From Marinilabiliales bacterium (GTDB lineage Bacteria; Bacteroidota; Bacteroidia; Bacteroidales; BM523), in contig PKSZ01000030.1 in the NCBI GenBank assembly GCA_002869425.1, forward strand, positions 1-5,477: a stretch of 5,477 nucleotides of DNA, in the 5' to 3' direction. The translations under genes and the position numbers were made by a program. Below, one piece after another: positions 1 to 5,477 of the stretch (its first letter is position 1; each line of letters starts with the position of its first letter). The notes beneath the pieces were generated by a model. The model did not search any database, had not been told where the DNA came from, and saw only the letters and a list, made by a program, of their open reading frames with translations.

Positions 1-321
1 AAATCTGAAATCTGGCCCCAGAAATTCAAGCGCAGCAGATGTTGTAACCAATTTCATTACGGATGCAGGAACAAGACTCATGTCTGCATTGTGTTCGACA
101 ATGGTATCACCTGACATTATGTCAATGGCATAGAAACTAATGGATGCATTTTCAAAATCTTTTTCTTTCTCTAAACTCCTTACCTTTCGGGTAACCTCAT
201 TAAATTCTTTTAGGATGCTAACTTCCCTTTGCGCCTTGCTTTGATAACTTAACAGAATTGTAATTGTCAGAGTAATGCCTGTAACAATGTGGGTTATTTT
301 GGTGAGAAATGTTTTGATCAT
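1..321 (-). CDS. dacB: D-alanyl-D-alanine carboxypeptidase/endopeptidase, PBP4 (DacB) type, peptidase family S13; N-terminal part only
   Basis: The reverse strand encodes 107 residues, open to the left edge, so most of the protein lies outside. Residues 1-31 form a signal peptide: lysines at 3 and 8, a hydrophobic stretch (about 9-25), and a plausible cleavage after SKA (28-30). The segment PASVMKLVTTSAAL (85-98) contains the SxxK active-site motif of penicillin-binding proteins, with Ser87 the expected nucleophile and Lys90 the general base. The preceding stretch (YAIDIMSGDTIVEHNAD) is the usual PBP4 lead-in. Known for the family: periplasmic enzymes that trim or cleave peptidoglycan cross-bridges and bind beta-lactams. 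The SxN and KTG motifs are beyond the edge, so activity cannot be judged. I chose the ATG at 321 because it starts directly at the signal peptide. An in-frame ATG at 357 would add 12 basic residues (MNFHYNKRAKKA). The gene is divergent from the rhomboid gene. Confidence 0.9.
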   Translation of the reverse strand, partial: MIKTFLTKITHIVTGITLTITILLSYQSKAQREVSILKEFNEVTRKVRSLEKEKDFENASISFYAIDIMSGDTIVEHNADMSLVPASVMKLVTTSAALEFLGPDFRF

Positions 322-419
322 AGCTTTTTTAGCACGTTTGTTGTAATGGAAATTCATCACTAAATTATTAATTTGCAAAGAAAATGACAGGATTTTTTGC
401 GTAAAGATCAAACAATTTG
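322..419. promoter_or_regulatory. Divergent intergenic region, probable promoters for dacB-like and rhomboid genes
   Basis: This short AT-rich gap separates two divergently transcribed genes, so it should hold both promoters. The Bacteroidota sigma-A -7 consensus is TAnnTTTG, with TTTG near -33. On the plus strand TTAATTTG (368-375) matches the -7 box with one mismatch, and a TTTG lies at 337-340, but the 27-base spacing is longer than usual. On the minus strand TAATTTAG (367 down to 360) also has one mismatch, without a good -33 element. These boxes overlap a small inverted repeat, AAATT-ATT-AATTT (362-374). A minus-strand promoter here would leave about 30 bases of leader before the ATG at 321, favouring that start over 357. 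All of this is inference from short AT-rich matches. Confidence 0.3.
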
Positions 420-1172
420 ATGTTAATAAAGAAACTTCCAGAGGAGAAAAGAAAATTCATTCATAGTCTTGTTTTTCCAACATTGTTTGTAATGCTGCTT
501 TGGATTGTTAAAATTTCCGAATCGATAATGGGTGTGCGGTTAAGTTTTTTGGGGATTTATCCACTAAAAATTGAAGGCTTAACCGGAATTCTTACATCAC
601 CTCTTGTACATGGAGATTTTGCTCATTTATATGCTAACTCTATACCCTTATTAACACTTGGAATAGGTGTTTTTTATTTTTACAGAAAGATCGCTTACAA
701 GGTTTTTTTCCTTATTTATTTTCTTACAGGAATATCCGTTTGGCTTGCTGCCAGAGAATCATATCATATTGGAGCAAGTGGTGTAGTTTATGGATTGGCA
801 TCTTTTCTTTTTTTTAGTGGAGTAATTCGGAAGGATGCCCGGCTATTATCCATTTCATTGATTGTGATTTTTCTTTATGGAAGTATGATTTGGGGGATAT
901 TCCCAATGGATAAAAAAATAAGCTGGGAGTCTCATCTTATGGGCGGAATCAGTGGTGGATTGATGGCTATATTCTATAGAAAACAAGGACCTAAAGCAGT
1001 TCGTTTTAGTTGGGAAACAGAAGACAATAAGCATGAAGATGAAATGGATAAAGAATCTTTTTCCGGTTATCAGGATGAATCGTATGGATATTACTATTCA
1101 ACTTCAGGAAATGAAATTCGCTGGGATTTTGAAGAAGATGATAATGATGACCATAAAAAAGCAATGGAATGA
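420..1172 (+). CDS. Rhomboid-family intramembrane serine protease with acidic C-terminal tail
   Basis: The 250-residue protein has about six hydrophobic segments (roughly 15-31, 70-88, 92-110, 118-135, 141-161 and 171-186), the rhomboid core topology. Catalytic signatures are present: HLYAN (69-73), whose His and Asn correspond to the oxyanion-hole pair; GASG (118-121) with nucleophile Ser120; and His172 in ESHLMGG (170-176), completing the Ser-His dyad. Rhomboids cut transmembrane or near-membrane segments of other proteins in the inner membrane; the substrate here cannot be told. After the last membrane segment comes a tail of about 60 residues rich in Asp, Glu, Tyr and Ser (about 199-244). 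It is probably cytoplasmic if the topology is standard. I prefer the ATG at 420 to the adjacent in-frame TTG at 417. No clear Shine-Dalgarno sequence is seen. The gene is divergent from the dacB-like gene and 46 bases ahead of the T9SS cargo gene. Confidence 0.9.
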   Translation: MLIKKLPEEKRKFIHSLVFPTLFVMLLWIVKISESIMGVRLSFLGIYPLKIEGLTGILTSPLVHGDFAHLYANSIPLLTLGIGVFYFYRKIAYKVFFLIYFLTGISVWLAARESYHIGASGVVYGLASFLFFSGVIRKDARLLSISLIVIFLYGSMIWGIFPMDKKISWESHLMGGISGGLMAIFYRKQGPKAVRFSWETEDNKHEDEMDKESFSGYQDESYGYYYSTSGNEIRWDFEEDDNDDHKKAME

Positions 1173-1218
1173 TAAAAATTCACTAACTTTATAATGTTAA
1201 ACTGTTAATTTTGATATC

Positions 1219-2142
1219 ATGAAAAAATCTATTACTCTCTTTTTTGCTTTTATTACATCATTTGCAGGCATTGCTCAGGAACAAATTGCCAATCCTGACT
1301 TTGAGAATTGGTCAGATATCGGAAACAGTATGATGAACCCTGATTCATGGGATACATCCAATGATTATATCGATTTGGGTTTTCTTGGTCAATATAGTTT
1401 CCATACTGTACAGGCTGATGATGCTGATTATATGTATGGCTCAAAAAGTATGCGACTGGAATGTGTAACACAATCAGTAGTAGGAACTGACGCTACTATG
1501 CCCGGGGTTGCTACTTTGGGTACTTTTGAACTTGATATGACTACTCAGCAGGGTGGTATTGAAGGAGGAATACCTTTTACTTCAAGGCCTTCACACTTAA
1601 GAGGATACTATAAGTATACGGCCAGTGGTGCCGATAGCTGTTTTATAGGAATTGGAATATTTTTGAACAATGGTGTACGCGATACAATTGGTCAGGCCTT
1701 ATTAAAGAGTAGTACAGTTACCGACTGGACTTTATTCGAAGTACCTGTTGAGTATACTTCACAGGAAACACCGGATAGTATGAATGTAATTATTATGAAT
1801 ACTGATCCTGAGAATATTATGGATGGAAGTGTATTGCTTGTTGATAGTTTAAGCCTGGTATACCAGACTGTAGGTATGGATAAACCGTCAGAAAAAATTA
1901 ATTTGGGCTTGTATCCCAATCCGGCTGTTACCTATACAACGATTGGTTTTTCAGATGCAATACAGGACGAGGCTGAAGGCGTAGTGTATAACTCCATAGT
2001 AAAAGTTGTAAAACAGTTTTCATTAAATGCTGGAATTCGTTCAGCCAGGTTAATGGTTTCTGATTTGCCTGAGGGTATCTATCTTGTGGAAATTGTTTCA
2101 GGAGAGAACAGGATGGTGAATAAGCTGTTTATTACAAGATAG
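1219..2142 (+). CDS. Secreted protein with probable PCMD-like domain and type IX secretion (type A) C-terminal sorting domain
   Basis: This is a 307-residue exported protein. Residues 1-19 are a signal peptide (MKKS, hydrophobic core, cleavage probably after GIA). Residues 25-215 resemble the PCMD-type beta-sandwich domain found in Bacteroidota surface proteins: NPDFENW (25-31), PDSW (41-44), LRGYYKY (127-133) and a closing VDSLSLVY (208-215). Family knowledge suggests carbohydrate binding or metabolism, but no ligand or catalytic residue can be named. Cys82 and Cys141 might pair. From about 228 to the end is a T9SS sorting domain: LYPNPA (231-236), DLPEGIYLVEI (282-292) and the terminal KLFITR (302-307). 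This domain directs passage through the outer membrane and is normally removed by the PorU sortase, leaving the protein on the surface or released. The gene follows the rhomboid gene by 46 bases and precedes the WbqC-like gene by 10. T9SS export is fairly certain; the PCMD assignment is moderate. Confidence 0.88.
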   Translation: MKKSITLFFAFITSFAGIAQEQIANPDFENWSDIGNSMMNPDSWDTSNDYIDLGFLGQYSFHTVQADDADYMYGSKSMRLECVTQSVVGTDATMPGVATLGTFELDMTTQQGGIEGGIPFTSRPSHLRGYYKYTASGADSCFIGIGIFLNNGVRDTIGQALLKSSTVTDWTLFEVPVEYTSQETPDSMNVIIMNTDPENIMDGSVLLVDSLSLVYQTVGMDKPSEKINLGLYPNPAVTYTTIGFSDAIQDEAEGVVYNSIVKVVKQFSLNAGIRSARLMVSDLPEGIYLVEIVSGENRMVNKLFITR

Positions 2143-2152
2143 TAGCTTAAAA

Positions 2153-2788
2153 ATGCCAGGAATTGTATTAAGTACGGCCTACTTTCCACCCATTCATTAC
2201 TTTGCTTGTTTTACGCATGAAAATGAGCTCCTGATAGAGGCTCATGAAAATTTTGTTAAGCAAACTTACCGAAACAGATGCAGTATTTTGGCTGCCAATG
2301 GTCCCATTTCTTTAATTGTACCGGTGGAAAAGGAAACACGATTAAAAGTTCCTATAAAAGATGTGAAAATAGCTTATCACGAAGACTGGCAGAGGCTTCA
2401 CTTTAAAACCATTGAATCGGCCTATCGGTCTTCACCTTTTTATGAATACTATATTGATGATCTAATGCCTGTTTTTAATCATAAGCACAAGTATCTTTTT
2501 GACTTGAACACCTTAATTATACAGACCATATCAGACTTACTTGATATGGATGTGAAATGCAAAGAAACCGCTAATTATCAGAAAGAATATTCAGGTGTTG
2601 TTGATTATCGATATTTGATTCATCCAAAGAAAAACAGGAATGCTTTTCAGCATTTTTATAACAAACTAAATTATCGTCAGGTGTTTAATGAAAAATTTGG
2701 TTTTGTAGAAAGCTTAAGCATTTTGGACATTATTTTTAACGAAGGACCGCAATCTGTTAGTTTGATGATTCAGGCACAGAACGATTAA
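2153..2788 (+). CDS. WbqC-like family protein
   Basis: This 211-residue protein has no signal peptide or membrane segment and is probably cytoplasmic. It matches the WbqC-like family in order: an N-terminal strand STAYFPPIHYFA (7-18); a QTYRNRCSI segment (37-45) followed by GPISLIVPVE (50-59); DWQRLHFKTIESAYRSSPFY (78-97); and a C-terminal FNEKFGFVESLSILDIIFNEGP (178-199), the family's usual ending. Length is typical. The name comes from an O-antigen gene cluster, and members are often found with surface polysaccharide or sugar-modifying genes, but I know of no settled biochemical activity. The ATG at 2153 lies only 10 bases after the stop of the T9SS cargo gene, so the two are probably co-transcribed. 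The sequence before the start (cttaaaa) is A-rich without a Shine-Dalgarno motif. Family assignment is confident; function is open. Confidence 0.88.
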   Translation: MPGIVLSTAYFPPIHYFACFTHENELLIEAHENFVKQTYRNRCSILAANGPISLIVPVEKETRLKVPIKDVKIAYHEDWQRLHFKTIESAYRSSPFYEYYIDDLMPVFNHKHKYLFDLNTLIIQTISDLLDMDVKCKETANYQKEYSGVVDYRYLIHPKKNRNAFQHFYNKLNYRQVFNEKFGFVESLSILDIIFNEGPQSVSLMIQAQND

Positions 2789-2863
2789 TCCATTTTAAGG
2801 CATCAATATTTCATGTATTTTTATTATATTGCATAACAATTAATAACAGATAATCAAAGTCTT
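2789..2863 (+). promoter_or_regulatory. Intergenic gap before the M49-like lipoprotein gene, possible promoter
   Basis: This 75-base AT-rich gap is the widest between same-strand genes here and may carry a separate promoter for the lipoprotein gene. The best -7-like match is TATATTG (2825-2831), one T short of TAnnTTTG, and I find no TTTG at the proper distance upstream. It would place transcription start about 25-30 bases before the ATG, a normal leader length. No hairpin with a T-tract is visible, so read-through from the WbqC-like gene is equally possible. Confidence 0.2.
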
Positions 2864-4534
2864 ATGGTACGAAAAAGCTTATTTGCACTTATCATTGTTT
2901 CGTTAGTGTTTGTATATTCCTGTGATATGTCACAACAAAAAGTACAGAAAGAAACAAAAATCGAAGAACCTCAGCAAGAGATAGTACCAGTTGAAGAAAG
3001 ATTGAACCATTATGTCACGGTTGATTTGAAAACAGATTTATCAGGATTGAGTGATTCTGAAAAAGAAATGATAAAGATATTTATAAATGCAGCCACGCTG
3101 GTTGATGATATATTTTGGATGCAGACTTTTGGAGATAAATATCCATTATTGGAGAAATGTAAGAATGAGAATGAAAAGAAGTATGTTGAAATAAACTATG
3201 GACCATGGGATAGGCTGGATGGTATGGTGCCTTTTATCAAAGGTTATGATAAAAGACCAATTGGGGCCAATTATTATCCTGCTGATATTAAGTATTTTCA
3301 GTTTGTAGATATGAAGTTTGAAGACAAGTTTAGCAAGTACACAATATTGCGAAGAAATAACGATGGGTCCTTATATACAATACCCTACAATCAGGCGTAT
3401 AAGGAAGAAGTAACCAAGCTAGCTGAGTTGTTAAGAAAAGCAGCAGGGATAACAGAAGACAGTAATTATTCAGCATATCTTGAGTTAAAGGCGCAATCTA
3501 TTCTTACCGACGAGTATTACGATAGTGATATTGCATGGATGGATTTGAAAAACAATATTGTTGATTTTATTGTAGGACCAATTGAAGATGAAGACGATGA
3601 GTTTTTAAACACCAAATGTGCTTATGAATCATATGTGCTGGTTAAAGATACTGTATGGTCTGCTAAGACAGCAAAATATGTGGCATTGCTTCCCGAATTA
3701 AAAAGGATGTTGCCATGCGATCAGAAGTACAAAGAAGAAGAAGTTGCATCTGGCAATGATATTTTCGTTTGTGATGCTATCTATTATTCTGGATTTTGTA
3801 ATGCAGGAAGTAAAACATTGTCTGTTAACAGGCCCAAAGACCCAAGGGTACATATGTTAAAAGGAATTAGAAACCTGCAGTTTAAAAATGTAAATCAACA
3901 TAAATTTGACAATATCCTGAAGCCAATTTCAGAATTGGTAATAGATTCAAAGCAAAGGCATCATGTTAAGTTTGAGGCATTTTTCATGAATAATATTTTT
4001 TATGAGTTAGCTGAAAACCTGAATGTTAAGAATACGATTACCAATAAAGGAACTGTAAAGCAAGCCCTTAAGTATTATTTTAATACCATCAATGTTGCAA
4101 GTGCAGATATTACACGTATGTATCTTATCACCAAACTAAAGGAAATGGGTGAATTGGAAGATGTAAGTCTGATGGATAATTATGTAACCTATATGGCTGA
4201 CCTATTTCGTTCGGTTCGTTTTGGAACAGGGCATCCACAGGGTAAGGCCAATATGGTTCGTTTCTATTTCTTTAAAGAAGCAGGCGCATTTACACGTAAC
4301 GAATCAACGGGTATGTATAGTGTAGATCTGGAAAAAACCAAAAGAGCCATTGAAATGCTCACAGAAAAGATGATTAGGATACAGGGCGATGGAGATTTTA
4401 ATGCAGCGAAAGAACTGGTTGAAGAAAAAGGTTATATCCGGGAAAAGCTGGAAAATGACTTGCAGAGGATTTCCGAAGCTGGTATTCCGAAAGACATCAT
4501 TTTTAATCAGGGAGAGAAAGTATTGGGGCTTTAG
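2864..4534 (+). CDS. Lipoprotein, M49 (dipeptidyl peptidase III-like) peptidase homologue lacking the zinc-binding residues; probable pseudoenzyme
   Basis: This 556-residue protein begins with a lipoprotein signal: hydrophobic residues 6-18 and a lipobox VYSC with Cys20 as the lipidated residue. A charged linker (24-45) follows. The rest resembles bacterial M49-like zinc peptidases from end to end: FINAATLVDDIFWMQTFGDK (73-92), VEINYGPWDRLDG (108-120), a central helical part, FEAFFMNNIFYELAENL (370-386), QALKYYF (400-406), SADITRMYLITKL (413-425), GKANMVRFYFFKEAGAFTR (460-478) and the IQGDGDF region (506-512). Active relatives carry HExxH in the FFMN helix and EExxAD downstream. Here these read YELAE (380-384) and NVASAD (410-415), so the two His and one Glu zinc ligands become Tyr380, Glu384 and Val411; the catalytic Glu381 remains. 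The frame is intact with no sign of decay. The likely role is peptide binding or a structural or regulatory task in the envelope, which is inference. Its stop overlaps that of the opposing helicase gene. Confidence 0.85.
   Translation: MVRKSLFALIIVSLVFVYSCDMSQQKVQKETKIEEPQQEIVPVEERLNHYVTVDLKTDLSGLSDSEKEMIKIFINAATLVDDIFWMQTFGDKYPLLEKCKNENEKKYVEINYGPWDRLDGMVPFIKGYDKRPIGANYYPADIKYFQFVDMKFEDKFSKYTILRRNNDGSLYTIPYNQAYKEEVTKLAELLRKAAGITEDSNYSAYLELKAQSILTDEYYDSDIAWMDLKNNIVDFIVGPIEDEDDEFLNTKCAYESYVLVKDTVWSAKTAKYVALLPELKRMLPCDQKYKEEEVASGNDIFVCDAIYYSGFCNAGSKTLSVNRPKDPRVHMLKGIRNLQFKNVNQHKFDNILKPISELVIDSKQRHHVKFEAFFMNNIFYELAENLNVKNTITNKGTVKQALKYYFNTINVASADITRMYLITKLKEMGELEDVSLMDNYVTYMADLFRSVRFGTGHPQGKANMVRFYFFKEAGAFTRNESTGMYSVDLEKTKRAIEMLTEKMIRIQGDGDFNAAKELVEEKGYIREKLENDLQRISEAGIPKDIIFNQGEKVLGL
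4531..4534. other. Overlapping stop codons of convergent genes
   Basis: The TAG stop of the lipoprotein gene (4532-4534) and the TAA stop of the helicase gene (read on the minus strand from 4533 down to 4531) share the sequence TTAG. There is therefore no spacer in which a bidirectional terminator could sit, and none is visible close by: the CCCGGG at 4557-4562 lies inside the helicase gene and is not part of a convincing stem-loop. Confidence 0.9.
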
Positions 4535-5477
4535 TAGTACTCGTCAAGCGATATCCCCGGGAAAAAATCTTGTTTAAAGTTGATAAGATAAACTTTTTGT
4601 GTTGATCTGGTAATGGCTGTATATAACCAACGCAGATATTCTTTATCTGCTCTTTCTTCGTTAATGAATCCCTGATCTATAAATACAGTATTCCATTGAC
4701 CTCCTTGTGCTTTATGACAGGTAACAGCATATGAAAATTTTACCTGTAAGGCATTAAAGTATTCATTTTCCCTGATTTTTTCCCAACGCTTCTTCTTAGA
4801 TCTTATTTCTGCGTAGTCTTCTGCAACAGAATAAAAAAATGCTTTACTTTTTTCCATTGTTAGTGCAGGTGCTTCTACAGTTAATGTATCAAGCATTATT
4901 TTTACATCAATTTCAAGCTCTTTATAATCCATTAAGCGAATGGTGACATTAGCAAATCGAAGGCCATACATTTCCTCATAATTTTTAATTCTTATGATTT
5001 CAACAATATCTCCATTGGCAATAAAATCAGTATTCTCATTCTCTGGAAGCCAGAAATAGTTGTTTTTTACCACCATCAGGAAATCTCCAATTGAAATTTC
5101 TTCTTCCCTCCATAAAATCTGATTTCGAATACCGGCATTGTATTGATTCGCCCTTTTGTTGGAACGACATACTACCAGAACGTTATTTAATCCATCCTTG
5201 TCGTAATGATTGGTAAGCGTTTCAATCAGTAAATTTCCACTGAGCGGAACGATGTCCTGAAAGCCTTCAATTTGAATACTGGGTATTCCTTTTGAATCGT
5301 TTGCAATTCTTTCCCTGATAGCTGTTGCATTCACCAAGATACCTGAGTTGGCTGACTGTCTGACAACTTGTCGCAAAGTAACAGCTTGTACTTCAAAAAG
5401 GTAGTCAGAAAGCACTTTCTTATCTAGTGCCGGACTAATGTTTAGTCCTACAGGTGGTAATTGTGCTGTATCACCAA
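4531..5477 (-). CDS. RecD/UvrD-like superfamily 1 DNA helicase, C-terminal part (N-terminus beyond the right edge)
   Basis: The minus-strand frame stays open to the right edge, giving 314 visible residues, so the GTG at 5415 is an internal valine and not the start. The first visible residues, GDTAQLPPVG, are SF1 helicase motif III. Then come TLRQVVRQ (33-40, arginine-containing motif IV region), VLVVCRSNKRANQYN (99-113), TCHKAQGGQW (252-261, motif V/UvrD C-terminal signature) and WLYTAITRST (283-292, motif VI with the arginine finger). These match the ATP-dependent RecD-like helicases of Bacteroidota, which move along DNA using ATP. The Walker A and B motifs must lie in the missing N-terminal part, so whether the gene is complete cannot be seen. 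The exact subgroup (RecD2-like or a Pif1-like relative) is uncertain, hence no symbol. It converges on the M49-like gene with overlapping stops. Confidence 0.9.
   Translation of the reverse strand, partial: GDTAQLPPVGLNISPALDKKVLSDYLFEVQAVTLRQVVRQSANSGILVNATAIRERIANDSKGIPSIQIEGFQDIVPLSGNLLIETLTNHYDKDGLNNVLVVCRSNKRANQYNAGIRNQILWREEEISIGDFLMVVKNNYFWLPENENTDFIANGDIVEIIRIKNYEEMYGLRFANVTIRLMDYKELEIDVKIMLDTLTVEAPALTMEKSKAFFYSVAEDYAEIRSKKKRWEKIRENEYFNALQVKFSYAVTCHKAQGGQWNTVFIDQGFINEERADKEYLRWLYTAITRSTQKVYLINFKQDFFPGISLDEYY

Noticed and set aside
417..419. TTG as the start of the rhomboid gene.
   Set aside because: The next codon is an in-frame ATG at 420, a far more common start, and the extension would add only one residue.
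1190..1195. TATAAT, identical to the E. coli -10 box.
   Set aside because: Bacteroidota housekeeping promoters do not use this consensus, and no -35-like partner is evident.
1206..1213. TAATTTTG, a perfect match to the Bacteroidota -7 consensus TAnnTTTG just before the T9SS cargo gene.
   Set aside because: It would place the transcription start almost on the ATG at 1219, and no TTTG lies at the right distance upstream (only TTTA at 1188-1191). Chance is likely in such AT-rich DNA, unless the message is leaderless.
1253..1471. 72-codon minus-strand open frame inside the T9SS cargo gene.
   Set aside because: It is antisense to a well-supported gene, has no recognisable domain, and looks like a by-chance frame.
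1692..1919. 75-codon minus-strand open frame inside the T9SS cargo gene.
   Set aside because: It is antisense to conserved cargo-protein sequence and shows no domain or plausible start signal.
4525..4562. GGGG and CCCC runs flanking the convergent stops, as a possible terminator stem.
   Set aside because: The neighbouring bases do not pair in register and no T-tract follows on either strand at the right place.
4389..4577. 62-codon plus-strand frame overlapping the end of the M49-like gene.
   Set aside because: It lies in a shifted frame over conserved coding sequence, and its Lys/Arg/Trp-rich product resembles no protein I recognise. It does not suggest a frameshift, since the main frame keeps its family-typical ending.
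5413..5415. GTG as the start of the helicase gene.
   Set aside because: The frame continues upstream to the window edge and encodes helicase motif III (GDTAQLPPVG), so the true start lies outside.

Overview
The window is AT-rich DNA that looks like an ordinary chromosomal stretch of a Bacteroidota (Bacteroidetes) bacterium. Three observations point there. One protein carries a C-terminal sorting domain of the type IX secretion system (T9SS), which is largely confined to this phylum. A WbqC-like protein and a lipoprotein of the M49-like family both resemble Bacteroidota forms. None of the starts has a strong Shine-Dalgarno sequence, which is usual in this group. I see no mobile element, CRISPR array, tRNA or rRNA, and no gap of 300 bases or more without a gene.

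Layout: a PBP4/DacB-type D-Ala-D-Ala carboxypeptidase runs leftwards out of the window (1-321, minus strand, N-terminal part only). It is divergent from four rightward genes: a rhomboid-family intramembrane serine protease (420-1172), a secreted T9SS cargo protein with a probable PCMD-like beta-sandwich domain (1219-2142), a WbqC-like protein (2153-2788), and a lipoprotein homologous to bacterial M49 (dipeptidyl peptidase III-like) metallopeptidases (2864-4534). A RecD/UvrD-like superfamily 1 helicase on the minus strand (4531-5477, C-terminal part only) meets the lipoprotein gene tail to tail, and the two stop codons overlap.

The rhomboid, T9SS cargo and WbqC-like genes are closely spaced (46 and 10 bases) and could be one transcript. 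With the DacB and lipoprotein genes, five of the six genes concern the cell envelope or secretion, but I see no direct evidence that they form one pathway. The helicase is a DNA-maintenance gene and probably an unrelated neighbour.

The most notable point is the M49-like lipoprotein. The fold-typical sequence is well preserved along its whole length, yet all three expected zinc ligands, and probably a further catalytic histidine, appear to be replaced. It is best read as a conserved pseudopeptidase rather than a decaying gene, because the reading frame is intact and the surrounding family motifs are kept.
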